Shown: positions 53,943 through 62,245, counted from the stretch's first letter. The stretch is 64,000 nt of DNA from Roseiarcus sp963842835 (GCA_963842835.1 CAWJIB010000009.1:248001-312000); one strand, 5' to 3'. Notes: a model not told the origin generated them from the sequence alone. Numbers and translations: made by a program.

Positions 53943-53957
53943 TCACACATTTTGTGA
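53943..53957. promoter_or_regulatory. Palindrome upstream of fabI
   Basis: TCACACATTTTGTGA is an inverted repeat with TCACA/TGTGA arms and a 5-base centre, 105-119 bases before the fabI start in an AT-rich gap. Arms point opposite to the CRP consensus, so the binding protein is unknown. Confidence 0.35.
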
Positions 53958-54061
53958 CGAGCCGGAGCGCCGCGGACCCTTCCCATGCGCCTCCGCCGAC
54001 GCTAAGGGATGGCGCTTTATCGCCCCGAACGGCGTGGGCGGGACGGACGAACGAGGTCTCG

Positions 54062-54901
54062 ATGGCGCAGGAAGGCTCGAGCGGATCCGGTGAAGGCGGC
54101 GTCATGCGCGGGCTGCGCGGCGTCGTTCTCGGGGTCGCCAACAATCGTTCGATCGCGTGGGGCATCGCCAAGGCCGCGCGGGCCGCCGGCGCCGAGATCG
54201 CGATGACGTATCAGGGGGAGGCTCTGGAAAAACGCGTTCGGCCGCTGGCGCAGGAACTGGGCGCACACGTTCTCGGCCATTGCGACGTGACCGACGGCGC
54301 TTCGATCGACGCGGTCTTCGCCGAGGCGCAGAAGCTTTGGGGCGAGCTGGACTTCGTCGTCCATTGCATCGCCTTCGCCGACAAGGACGAATTGACCGGC
54401 CGATACATCGACACGAGCGAAAGCAATTTCAACAAGTCGCTCGCCATCTCCTGCTATTCCTTCACCGCGATCGCGCAGCGCGCGGAGAAGTTGATGAAGA
54501 ACGGCGGCTCGCTGTTGACCCTGACTTATTACGGCGCCGAGAAATGGATGCCCCACTACAATGTCATGGGCGTGGCGAAAGCCGCTTTGGAGGCGAGCGT
54601 GCGCTATCTGGCCGCCGATCTCGGGGAGAAGGCGATCCGCGTCAACGCGATTTCCGCAGGGCCGATCAAGACCCTCGCGGCCTCCGGCATCGGCGATTTC
54701 CGCTACATCTTGCGCTGGAACGAATTGAACGCGCCGCTGCGCCGTTCCGTCACCGCCGACGAAGTCGGCGAAAGCGCGGTCTATCTCCTGTCGCCGATGT
54801 CGCGCGGCGTCACCGGCGAAATCCTCCATGTCGACGCAGGCTACCATGTCGTCGGCATGAAGAACCCCGCCGCGCCGGATATCTCCATCGTCAAGGAATA
54901 G
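54062..54901 (+). CDS. fabI: Enoyl-[acyl-carrier-protein] reductase (NADH)
   Basis: A 279-residue FabI from ATG 54062, catalysing the last step of each fatty-acid elongation round. The nucleotide site is GVVLGVANNRSIAWGIAKA; the catalytic set is Tyr156 (LTYYGAEKWMP), Tyr166 and Lys173 (YNVMGVAKAAL). ISAGPIKTLAASGI is the substrate-binding loop of the FabI type. A 13-residue tail precedes the usual start. Its 3' end overlaps the convergent MFS gene by 11 bases. Confidence 0.93.
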   Translation: MAQEGSSGSGEGGVMRGLRGVVLGVANNRSIAWGIAKAARAAGAEIAMTYQGEALEKRVRPLAQELGAHVLGHCDVTDGASIDAVFAEAQKLWGELDFVVHCIAFADKDELTGRYIDTSESNFNKSLAISCYSFTAIAQRAEKLMKNGGSLLTLTYYGAEKWMPHYNVMGVAKAALEASVRYLAADLGEKAIRVNAISAGPIKTLAASGIGDFRYILRWNELNAPLRRSVTADEVGESAVYLLSPMSRGVTGEILHVDAGYHVVGMKNPAAPDISIVKE

Positions 54902-56063
54902 CGCCCCGACCCGTCGCGTGAGGGCCGGCGCGGGCGTCGGCCACGAGGCGCCAAAGCGCGAATCCCGCGACGGCGAAATGCACGACCGCGCCTTGCGCGA
55001 ACAGCGCCGACGGGCCGAATTCCCGCATCAGCACAGACGCCATTGCCGGCGCGACGATGGCCCCGATGCAGTAGACGAACAGCAGCCCCGCGGAGATCAG
55101 GACCATTTCGTGCGGCCTGGCGCGGTCGTTGGCGTGCGAGGTCGCGAGCGTATAGAGCGTATAGGTCGTCAGACCGACGAGGAATCCCATGGCCACGAGC
55201 GGCGCGCCAGCGAGCCGCAGGCTAGCGAGCGCGGCCTCCAACGCCGCTCCGACCGTCATGGCGACGACGATGATCACGCGACGGTCCATCCGATCGGAGA
55301 GGAAGCCGGCGGGATAGACGCCCAGCGCGGAACCGACGACGATCGCCGCGGTGAACAACGGCACCGCCGACGGCTTCATGCCGATTTGCAGGGCGTAGAC
55401 CGGGCCGAGCGCGAAGGACGCCCCGTTGGCCGCGCCGGCCGCGAGCGCGGCGAAGGCCGAAACCGGCGCCAGCCGAACGAGCCAGCGCAGGCGCAGCCGC
55501 ACCGACTTCGGCTGGGCGGGCGGGTCGACGCTGGTCATCGTCAGCGGCACGATCGCCAGCGCCAGCAGCGCGCCGCCGATGGTGAAGGGCAGATACGAAG
55601 CCGGCGCCAACGCCCGCAGCAGCAATTGGCCGCCCGCCGAGGCGGCGAAATTGACTATCTGGTAGACGCCGTAGAGCGCGCCGCGATTGGCGTTGCTCGC
55701 CTTGGCGTTGATCCAGGATTCGACGACCGCGTAAATCCCCGCGAAGACAAAGCCGAGCGCGCCGCGCGCGACCATCCACGGCGCCGGCGCGACCCAGCCC
55801 GGCATCAGGATGACGGAGACGATTCCGACCGCGACGAAGGCCGAAAACGCGCGGATATGGCCGGCCCGGCGCACGATCGCGGGGGTCGCCAGGGTTCCCG
55901 CCAACATGCCCGCGAAATAGACCGAGCCGAGCAGGCCGATGGCGAAATCCGGGAATTCGTCGAGGCTGGCGCGCAGCGGCGCCAGCACGCCGATCAAGCT
56001 GTTGCCGGCGATGAGCAGAAAAACCGACAGGAGGAGCGCGGCGAGCGCGGAAAGGGTCTTCAC
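54891..56063 (-). CDS. MFS transporter (YcaD-like)
   Basis: A 390-residue, 12-helix major facilitator from GTG 56063 (VKTLSALAALLLSVFLLIAGNSLIGVLAPLRASL). FAIGLLGSVYFAGMLAGTLATPAIVRRAGHIRAF is the loop 2-3 region and YPAGFLSDRMDRRVIIV its C-half counterpart. It resembles the YcaD group; the substrate is unknown. Further upstream starts add a soluble Arg-rich stretch and are unlikely. Confidence 0.82.
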   Translation of the reverse strand: MKTLSALAALLLSVFLLIAGNSLIGVLAPLRASLDEFPDFAIGLLGSVYFAGMLAGTLATPAIVRRAGHIRAFSAFVAVGIVSVILMPGWVAPAPWMVARGALGFVFAGIYAVVESWINAKASNANRGALYGVYQIVNFAASAGGQLLLRALAPASYLPFTIGGALLALAIVPLTMTSVDPPAQPKSVRLRLRWLVRLAPVSAFAALAAGAANGASFALGPVYALQIGMKPSAVPLFTAAIVVGSALGVYPAGFLSDRMDRRVIIVVAMTVGAALEAALASLRLAGAPLVAMGFLVGLTTYTLYTLATSHANDRARPHEMVLISAGLLFVYCIGAIVAPAMASVLMREFGPSALFAQGAVVHFAVAGFALWRLVADARAGPHATGRGAIP

Positions 56064-56288
56064 GGGCGAATCAAACTCTGCGGCGGGCCGCGATGCTGAC
56101 ACGTCGCGGCGCGGCGTGCGACCTCGGAAGCGGACAAAGCGCGACGGTCGGCGTCCGAAGGAGGGTCCGTCGAGGGCGCGAGGAGACATTCGCCGCTGTG
56201 TCTTGCACGTAAGCGGGACAAATTCCCGGGCGGATTTGTGGGCGCGGTCGCGGACCGCGTCCTGGCCGCTCGAGGGCGTTGCGCGAAT

Positions 56289-57521
56289 CTACGGGGCGAC
56301 GGCCGTATTTGCTTTTTTTACCGCCACGACCGCATTAAGACCGCCAAACGCAAACGAGTTGTTGAGCGCCTTGTCGATGGTCATCGGCCGCGCCGCATTC
56401 GGCACATAATCCAAATCGCATTCGGGATCGGGGCCGAGATAATTGATCGTCGGCGGCGCGAGGTCATCCTTGATCGCCAGAACCGTCGCGAGCATTTCCA
56501 ACGCTCCCGCTGCGCCGAGGGCGTGGCCGAACAGCGATTTGCTGGCCGAAATCGGCGTCTTTTTGCTATGTTCGCCGAAAATCTTTTTGATCACGGCGGT
56601 TTCCGTTAGATCGTTGATGCGCGTGCCGGTGCCATGCGCGTTGACGTAATCGACATCCTCCGGATTCCATCCGGCGTCCTTGAGGCAGTTGGCGACGGCG
56701 CGCGCCGCGCCGCCGGCATCCGGCGTCGTCAGATCCTTGGCGTCCGACGACATGCCGAAACCGGCGAATTCGGCGTGGATCGTGGCGCCGCGTGCCTTCG
56801 CGTTTTCCAGCGTTTCGAGGACGAACATGGCGGCGCCTTCGCCGATCACCATGCCGGCGCGGTCCCTCGAAAAGGGGCGGCAGACATCCGGCGCCATGAC
56901 GCGCAAGGCCTCCCAGCCTCTCAGCGTGCCGAAAGTGAGGCAGCTTTCCGCGCCGCCGGTGATAGCGGCGTCGATGAAGCCGGAGCGCAGCATGTGCAAG
57001 GTCACGCCCATCGCGTGAACGGCGGAAGCGCAGGCGCTGGCCACCGTGAAACCGGGGCCGATGATGCCGGTCGCCATGCTGATCTGGCTCGATCCCGCGT
57101 TCACCATGAGACGCGGAATGGTTAAGGGATGGACGCGCCCCGAGGTGCCGGGATCAAGGAGCTTGTGGTAGGATTCTTCGAGCGTATTCTGCCCGCCGAC
57201 TCCAGCGCCAGTGATAACGGCGGTCCGTTCGGCCATCTCCGGCGTAAGTTCGAGACCTGAATCTTTCAACGCATCGAGCGCGGCGGCGACTGCGAATTGC
57301 GCGAAACGGTCAAGGAGGCTTGCTTTCTTGGGATCGATCCAGTTCTCAATCTTGAAATCGACGACTGGCGCCGCCGGAAATTTCACCTCCGCGCCGCGAT
57401 AGGGAAAGGTCAGCGCGCCGAGGCCGCCGCGCCCTTCGAACAAATTCCGGCGGAATTCGGCGACGTTCTGGCCGATGGGCGAGATGACGCCCATGCCGGT
57501 AATGACGATGCGGCGGGTCAT
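56289..57521 (-). CDS. NodE-like beta-ketoacyl-ACP synthase (KAS II family)
   Basis: A 410-residue condensing enzyme from ATG 57521 (MTRRIVITGMGVISP). The catalytic triad is complete: Cys164 (VASACASAVHA), His296 (NAHGTGT) and His333 (KSLFGHALGAAG, with Lys328). Blocks such as PDPECDLDYVPNAAR, ARGATIHAEFAGFGMSSDA and YHKLLDPGTSGRVHPLTIPRLM resemble NodE more than housekeeping FabF, from memory. It is the third gene of an lpxD-acp-ketosynthase operon, with only 12 bases to acp. Base composition is clearly lower in GC than the neighbours. It likely extends a special acyl chain on the adjacent ACP. Confidence 0.88.
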   Translation of the reverse strand: MTRRIVITGMGVISPIGQNVAEFRRNLFEGRGGLGALTFPYRGAEVKFPAAPVVDFKIENWIDPKKASLLDRFAQFAVAAALDALKDSGLELTPEMAERTAVITGAGVGGQNTLEESYHKLLDPGTSGRVHPLTIPRLMVNAGSSQISMATGIIGPGFTVASACASAVHAMGVTLHMLRSGFIDAAITGGAESCLTFGTLRGWEALRVMAPDVCRPFSRDRAGMVIGEGAAMFVLETLENAKARGATIHAEFAGFGMSSDAKDLTTPDAGGAARAVANCLKDAGWNPEDVDYVNAHGTGTRINDLTETAVIKKIFGEHSKKTPISASKSLFGHALGAAGALEMLATVLAIKDDLAPPTINYLGPDPECDLDYVPNAARPMTIDKALNNSFAFGGLNAVVAVKKANTAVAP

Positions 57522-57533
57522 ATCAACCAATTA

Positions 57534-57797
57534 TCAGTTCGCTGCTTTGGCTTTAGTCGCCGCAAGTTGCTTCTCGACCATGTCTATGAGGTCGCCGAGC
57601 GTCTTGAAGTCTCCCGCATTGGTGTTGGCGTTAAAAGGAAGCTCGACGCCGAATTTGTCCTCAAGGGTGAAGATAACGTCGACCATATCCAGCGAGCTTA
57701 CCTGAAGGTCAACCAAAGACGCCTCGCGCGTCAGCTTGCTGCGGTCGATCTGCGCTTTTTGCGCGACAATGTTGACGATTTCGTCGAACTGGGACAT
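57534..57797 (-). CDS. Specialised acyl carrier protein
   Basis: An 87-residue ACP. The phosphopantetheine Ser is expected at 35 in LQVSSLDMVDVIF, where the usual DSL is SSL. Helix II continues TLEDKFGVELPF and helix III/IV are NTNAGDFKTLGDLIDMVEKQL. The VDVIFTLEDKFGVEL part recalls NodF and AcpXL rather than housekeeping AcpP. Its ribosome site AAGGA overlaps the lpxD stop region, 5 bases away, so translation is coupled. Confidence 0.88.
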   Translation of the reverse strand: MSQFDEIVNIVAQKAQIDRSKLTREASLVDLQVSSLDMVDVIFTLEDKFGVELPFNANTNAGDFKTLGDLIDMVEKQLAATKAKAAN

Positions 57798-57802
57798 CGT
57801 CT

Positions 57803-58909
57803 TTATTCCTTGTACTTGTTTTCAAGGCGGTCGAGGCGCTCGGTTAAAGCTTCGATTTTACGGAAAAAATGCTTAAGCCTGCTGACGTTGAAAAGATTTT
57901 CCATCACGCGCTCGCGCGGACTGGCGGGAAGACCGCCGACGACGGTTTTGGGGGCGACATTGCCGCCAACGCCGCTCATCGCCATCACCACGGCGTCGTC
58001 GCCGATCGTCAAATGATCGGCGATGCCGACCGCGCCTCCCAATACAACGCGATCGCCGATGGTGACGCTCCCTGCAATGCCCGTGTGTCCGCAAATCAGG
58101 CAGTTCGCGCCGATGACGCTATTGTGGCCGATTTGCACCTGGTTGTCGATTTTTGTGCCGTTGCCGATGCGGGTGGGGGCGATGGTGCCCCGATCGATGG
58201 AGGTGTTCGCGCCGATCTCGACATCGTCGCCGATGACGATGCCGCCCAGCGAGGCAATACGCACCAGATCGTAATTAGCGGCTGTCACTGTGCCGCCGCC
58301 GCCGGATTTTACTTGTTCAACGCTACCGGGTTGCGGCGTGACAAAGCTGAAGCAGTCGGCGCCAAGCGCGGCGTTGAAATGCACGATGCAGCGTTCGCCG
58401 ATCATAACTCCCGCCCCGATTTTGACGCCGGGATAAATCAGCGCAGCGCGGCCAAGGACGGCGCCGGGGCCTACGTAGCTTTGCGGGTGCAGCGTGCTGT
58501 CCTCGCCGATCACGGCTCCGGCGCCTATGAAAGCTAGGGCCCCGACGGAGACATTGGCTCCAAGCTTTGCGCCCGGCTCGATAACGGCGGTGGGATGGAT
58601 GCCCTTATTCACGGGAACGGGTACGGCGAACAACCCGGTAAGTTTCGCCAGAGCAAGGCGTGGGCGGTCAACGATTATAGCGGCCTCGACAAGGCCAGGC
58701 GCAAGTTTGGCTTCGCGGCTGATAACGGCGGCGCGCGCCCTGCGTTCTTCCAGCAATGGCAATAATTTGACGTCCATTGCCAGCGCCAGATCGCCTGGAT
58801 CGCGCACATCCGCGGGATGGGCGAGGCGCGTGATGGGTATCTGGCCATCGCCGAGCAGTTCGCCGTTCAGAGCCTCGGCCAGAGCTTGTGTTGTGTAGGT
58901 AGGACCCAT
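57803..58909 (-). CDS. lpxD: LpxD-type UDP-3-O-acyl-glucosamine N-acyltransferase
   Basis: A 368-residue left-handed beta-helix acyltransferase. The N-terminal uridine-binding domain (TRLAHPADVRDPGDLALAMD) precedes about ten turns of hexapeptide repeats; the catalytic His262 lies in NQVQIGHNSVIG. The C-terminal helix with RERVMENLFNVSRLKHFFRKIEALTERLDRLE may bind the ACP. Lipid A lpxD normally sits with bamA-fabZ-lpxA; here it heads an operon with its own ACP and ketosynthase, so it may be a second copy with another acyl or sugar substrate. GC is lower than the window average. Confidence 0.87.
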   Translation of the reverse strand: MGPTYTTQALAEALNGELLGDGQIPITRLAHPADVRDPGDLALAMDVKLLPLLEERRARAAVISREAKLAPGLVEAAIIVDRPRLALAKLTGLFAVPVPVNKGIHPTAVIEPGAKLGANVSVGALAFIGAGAVIGEDSTLHPQSYVGPGAVLGRAALIYPGVKIGAGVMIGERCIVHFNAALGADCFSFVTPQPGSVEQVKSGGGGTVTAANYDLVRIASLGGIVIGDDVEIGANTSIDRGTIAPTRIGNGTKIDNQVQIGHNSVIGANCLICGHTGIAGSVTIGDRVVLGGAVGIADHLTIGDDAVVMAMSGVGGNVAPKTVVGGLPASPRERVMENLFNVSRLKHFFRKIEALTERLDRLENKYKE

Positions 58910-59291
58910 GGGCAGACCGTTTAATGCATATCGGAGAAGGAGGGAATCATGAAAGTTGAAACCGCTCGATTATCTTTCAAAGCGGGTAATTTCGGACGAA
59001 ACAACAACGCCGGAACGATAAGATTTCCCTCCCGTTACGGGCGGGGATTAGGGGTCGGGCCCAATTGATTGTGAGCCGGAACAACGAATGACCGCAACAA
59101 CTCGAAGGCGGGAGCCAAGCGCCGGATTTCGTCGCCTGGCGAGGCGCGCGCCCGACAGCGCAATTTTCTCGCCCGAGCGACGAAAATCGGCATATCGCCA
59201 TCGGCGGCGCATTCCTGTATAGACGCCGCTCGCGAGGGGCCGGCCGGCGCCGCCCCCGAGCAAACGGAATGGTCAATCGAGGCGTAGAATC
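58910..59291. other. Divergent region between the lpxD operon and aroG
   Basis: About 380 bases. Apart from the short reading frame at 58949-59068 I see no gene. The first 120 bases are AT-richer, like the lpxD operon; the rest returns to high GC before aroG. Promoters for both directions must lie here, but none can be named. Confidence 0.4.
58949..59068 (+). CDS. Possible 39-residue small protein
   Basis: ATG 58949 stands 4 bases after AAGGAGGG (58937-58944), the best ribosome site in the area. The frame runs 39 codons: MKVETARLSFKAGNFG, an Asn-rich turn, then a basic/Gly-rich end. No membrane helix. It could be a real small protein, a leader peptide or a gene remnant; nothing matches it in my memory. 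Confidence 0.35.
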   Translation: MKVETARLSFKAGNFGRNNNAGTIRFPSRYGRGLGVGPN

Positions 59292-60680
59292 ATGGCGCAG
59301 AGCCGCTGGAGTCCCGATAGCTGGAGGGCGAAGCCGATCGAGCAGGCGCCCGTCTATCCCGACGCCGCGGCGCTCGCCGAGGTCGAGCGCCAGCTCGCCG
59401 GCTATCCCCCGCTCGTCTTCGCGGGCGAGGCGCGCAAGCTCAAGAGCGCGCTCGGCAAGGCGATGGCGGGCGAGGCGTTCCTCTTGCAGGGCGGCGACTG
59501 CGCCGAGAGCTTCGGCGAGCATTCGGCCGACAACATCCGCGATTTTTTCCGCGTCTTCCTGCAAATGGCCGTGGTGATGACCTTCGCGGCGGCCTCGCCG
59601 ATCATCAAGGTCGGACGCGTCGCCGGGCAATTCGCCAAGCCGCGCTCGTCCGACACCGAGACGATCGGCGGCGTCACGCTGCCGGCCTACCGCGGCGACA
59701 TCGTCAACGACATCGAATTCACCGCCGCTGCGCGCACGCCCGATCCGCGCCGGCAATTGGAAGCCTATCGTCAGTCGGCGGCGACGCTCAATCTCTTGCG
59801 CGCCTTCGCCACCGGCGGCTACGCCAATCTCGAAAACGCGCATCGCTGGATGCTGGGCTTCGTCAAGGACAGTCCGCAGTCCGAACGCTATCAGGAAGTC
59901 GCCGACCGCATCACCGAAACGCTCGGCTTCATGCGCGCGATCGGCCTCGACGCCGAGGCCCATCCCGAATTGCGCGCCACCGACTTCTACACTTCGCACG
60001 AGGCGCTGCTGCTCGGCTACGAACAGGCGATGACGCGGCTCGACTCGACCTCGGGCGATTATTACGCGACCTCGGGCCATATGCTGTGGATCGGCGACCG
60101 CACGCGCCAGTTAGGGGGCGCGCATGTCGAATATTGCCGCGGGATTCGCAACCCGATCGGCCTCAAGTGCGGGCCGACGATCCAGGCCGACGATCTTCTT
60201 CGTCTGATCGACACGCTGGATCCGGCCCAGGAGCCGGGACGCCTGTCGCTGATCTGCCGCTTCGGCGCCGACAAGGTCGAAGCCGCGCTGCCGCCGCTGA
60301 TCCGCGCCGTCCAACGCGAAGGGCGCAAGGTTCTTTGGGTCTGCGACCCCATGCACGGCAACACGATCAAGACCGCGACGGGCTACAAGACCCGCCCGAC
60401 CGAGCGCATCGCCTCGGAAACCCGCTCTTTCTTCGCGGTTCACCGCGCGGAAGGAACCTACGCCGGCGGGGTGCATCTGGAGATGACGGGCAAGAACGTC
60501 ACGGAATGCACGGGCGGCGCGCGCGCGATCTCCGAAAACGACCTTCGCAACCGCTACCACACCTATTGCGATCCGCGCCTCAACGCCGAGCAGGCGATCG
60601 AGGTGGCGTTCCTGGTGGCCGAGTTGCTGAAGGCCGAGCGCCTCGCCGCGCCCGCGCGGCCGGTGCAGGCGGCCGAATAG
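59292..60680 (+). CDS. aroG: Class II 3-deoxy-7-phosphoheptulonate synthase
   Basis: A 462-residue class II (plant-like) DAHP synthase, first step of the shikimate pathway. Cys70 in LLQGGDCAESF is a metal ligand; KVGRVAGQFAKPRS, the WVCDPMHGNT segment, GGVHLEMTGKNVTEC and HTYCDPRLNAEQA are all conserved. Class II enzymes are usual in Alphaproteobacteria. The ribosome site is a weak GAGG. Confidence 0.94.
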   Translation: MAQSRWSPDSWRAKPIEQAPVYPDAAALAEVERQLAGYPPLVFAGEARKLKSALGKAMAGEAFLLQGGDCAESFGEHSADNIRDFFRVFLQMAVVMTFAAASPIIKVGRVAGQFAKPRSSDTETIGGVTLPAYRGDIVNDIEFTAAARTPDPRRQLEAYRQSAATLNLLRAFATGGYANLENAHRWMLGFVKDSPQSERYQEVADRITETLGFMRAIGLDAEAHPELRATDFYTSHEALLLGYEQAMTRLDSTSGDYYATSGHMLWIGDRTRQLGGAHVEYCRGIRNPIGLKCGPTIQADDLLRLIDTLDPAQEPGRLSLICRFGADKVEAALPPLIRAVQREGRKVLWVCDPMHGNTIKTATGYKTRPTERIASETRSFFAVHRAEGTYAGGVHLEMTGKNVTECTGGARAISENDLRNRYHTYCDPRLNAEQAIEVAFLVAELLKAERLAAPARPVQAAE

Positions 60681-61013
60681 GCGAAGAGCGGCTGACGGTT
60701 CGGGCTCCCCGTTTCTCCGTCATGTATGGACGGCCCCCTCGTTGCAAGGCATTTTTCAGCGGCTTCGGCTTGAAGTCTGGAGCGGTCATGTATTCGGCCT
60801 TTTGACGCGGTTCATGACCGCTGGCCCCGATGGGTTTCGCGGATTGGGCTCCCTGCATTGCGGCGCGCTTTTGAGGCGCGATGACGGTTCGGAGTGTCCC
60901 AACCCAGGTCCTGACCTTTTTGCCGTCGCTACCGTTTGCTCCTTGCTTCGTCTCCGACCCTGCGTCGCCGCCTGGCCGGAAAGGGGTTGTCTGGCCTTGG
61001 CTCTACATTTTTC
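60681..61013. other. Region between aroG and the transposase
   Basis: About 330 bases. AGCGGTCATG (60781-60790) and CATGACCGCT (60813-60822) form a 10-bp stem with a 22-base loop, perhaps the aroG terminator. CGCGC-TTTTGAG-GCGCG near 60867-60883 is a second small hairpin. The part after ~60900 probably belongs to the IS110 element and could hold its guide (bridge) RNA. An open frame at 60742-61050 has no ribosome site or family match. Confidence 0.4.
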
Positions 61014-62120
61014 TCACGCCGCCTTGGCTTGCGCCGCGGGCCGCCGATAGGCCTCGCCCGAAGTCAAAACAGCCCAGGCGATCCGGGCGGTTTTGGCCGC
61101 CTGCGCCAGCACGGCGACCTTGACCGGGCGACGGGCGAGGATGGCGCGCTGCCACTCGGTGGCGCGGCCCGTGTTGGCGCGCGCGCCGCGCATGATCGTG
61201 CTGGCGCCCAACGCCAGCAGCGAGCGCAGCCGCCGCTCCCCTTGCCGGGTGATGCCGAGCTTTGTCGTCTTACCCCCGCTCGAACTCTCGCGCGGCGTCA
61301 GTCCCGCCCAGGCGGCGAAATCGCGCGCCGAATCGAAACGCTTTCCGTCGCCGATCGCCGCGACAATGGCGTGCGCCGTGATGGCGCCGACGCCGGGGAT
61401 CGCGCATAGACGCCGCATGTCCGGGTTCTCCTTGGCCGCCGCCAGTATCCGCGCCTCGAGCTCGTCGATATCCCCGGCCAGACTATCGATCTGCCGGCCC
61501 AGCGCTTCCAGCGTCGCCCTCAGCGGCGCCGGCACGCGCGCATCGCCTACCCGAACCAACTCTCGCAACTCGGCAAAGCCCAACCGGCCTTGCGCCGCGA
61601 TAATCCCCATCTCGGCGAGCAAACCGCGTAAGCAGTTGGAAAGCTGAGTCCGCTGCTTGATCAAAAGCTCGCGTCCGCGCTCGACCGCCCGCATCGCCTG
61701 TTGCTCGACGCTCTTGATTGCCACGTAACGCATGTCCGCGCGACCCATCGCCGCGCAAATCGCCGCCGCATCGCGGGCGTCGGTTTTATTGCGCCGAACA
61801 AAGGGCTTCACATAGGCCGCCGGAATTAAGCGAACCTCATGCCCGAGCGCGCGCAAGGCGCGGCCCCAATAATGCGCCGAGCCGCAAGCCTCCAACCCAA
61901 CCGTGCAGCGCGGCTGCTTGCTGAAGAACGCTTCGAGCTGCGCGCGACGAAGCTTTTTCTGAAAGACGATCTCGCCCTTGGCGCCTTCGCCGTGGACTTG
62001 AAAAACCGACTTGGCCAAATCGAGACCGATCGTGATAGCGTTCATCTGGGCGGCTCCTATCGCTGGTTGGCGAATCGCAACAACGACCAGCTTGGCACGT
62101 CGATGCCGTCAGGGGCCGTC
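60900..62120 (-). mobile_element. IS110-family insertion sequence, approximate limits
   Basis: The transposase at 61014-62045 defines the element; ends are estimated. CCTGAC at 60910-60915 and GTCAGG at 62108-62113 are a short inverted match near both ends, reminiscent of subterminal repeats in the IS1111 group. GCATTGCG occurs at 60855-60862 and 62127-62134, just outside those points. A REP-like palindrome adjoins the right side. IS110 elements make no regular target duplication, so exact borders need an empty-site comparison. Confidence 0.6.
61014..62045 (-). CDS. IS110-family transposase/recombinase
   Basis: A 343-residue DEDD-type recombinase, apparently intact. The N-terminal RuvC-like domain has Asp9 in IGLDLAKSVFQVH, Glu in VGLEACGSAHYWGRAL and the pair of Asp in KTDARDAAAICAAM. 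A coiled helical middle leads to the C-terminal Tnp domain with LCAIPGVGAITAHAIVAAIG and FAAWAGLTPRESSSGGKTTKLGI and the serine-bearing LLALGASTIMR region. AGGAG precedes ATG 62045. IS110 proteins use a structured guide RNA from the element's own non-coding end. Confidence 0.93.
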   Translation of the reverse strand: MNAITIGLDLAKSVFQVHGEGAKGEIVFQKKLRRAQLEAFFSKQPRCTVGLEACGSAHYWGRALRALGHEVRLIPAAYVKPFVRRNKTDARDAAAICAAMGRADMRYVAIKSVEQQAMRAVERGRELLIKQRTQLSNCLRGLLAEMGIIAAQGRLGFAELRELVRVGDARVPAPLRATLEALGRQIDSLAGDIDELEARILAAAKENPDMRRLCAIPGVGAITAHAIVAAIGDGKRFDSARDFAAWAGLTPRESSSGGKTTKLGITRQGERRLRSLLALGASTIMRGARANTGRATEWQRAILARRPVKVAVLAQAAKTARIAWAVLTSGEAYRRPAAQAKAA

Positions 62121-62127
62121 CACCCAG

Positions 62128-62201
62128 CATTGCGAGGAGCGCAGCGACGAAGCACTCCACAGTGCGGCCGACGCGTGGATTGCTTCGCTACGCTCGCAAT
62201 G
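62128..62201. repeat. REP-like imperfect palindrome beside the IS110 element
   Basis: The left arm 62128-62160 (starts CATTGCGAGGAGCGCAGCGA) and the right arm 62175-62201 (ends TACGCTCGCAATG) are imperfect reverse complements around a 14-base centre. Dispersed palindromes with the words CATTGCGAG and AAGCAATCC are common in alphaproteobacterial genomes. IS110 elements often target such repeats. Confidence 0.75.
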
Positions 62202-62245
62202 AGCGACCGAGCGAGCGATTGCGTGCGGCGCCGGCGTCGCGCTAA

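Noticed and set aside
56289..57797. True nodulation genes nodE/nodF
   Set aside because: Only family resemblance; no nodABC, nod box or other nodulation gene is present, and lpxD is the partner instead.
60742..61050. Open frame of 102 codons between aroG and the transposase
   Set aside because: No ribosome site, no known motif, and it overlaps the likely IS end.
62128..62201. Palindromic repeat near 62.1 kb as a CRISPR or tRNA
   Set aside because: Only two imperfect inverted arms; no direct repeats, no cloverleaf or anticodon arm.
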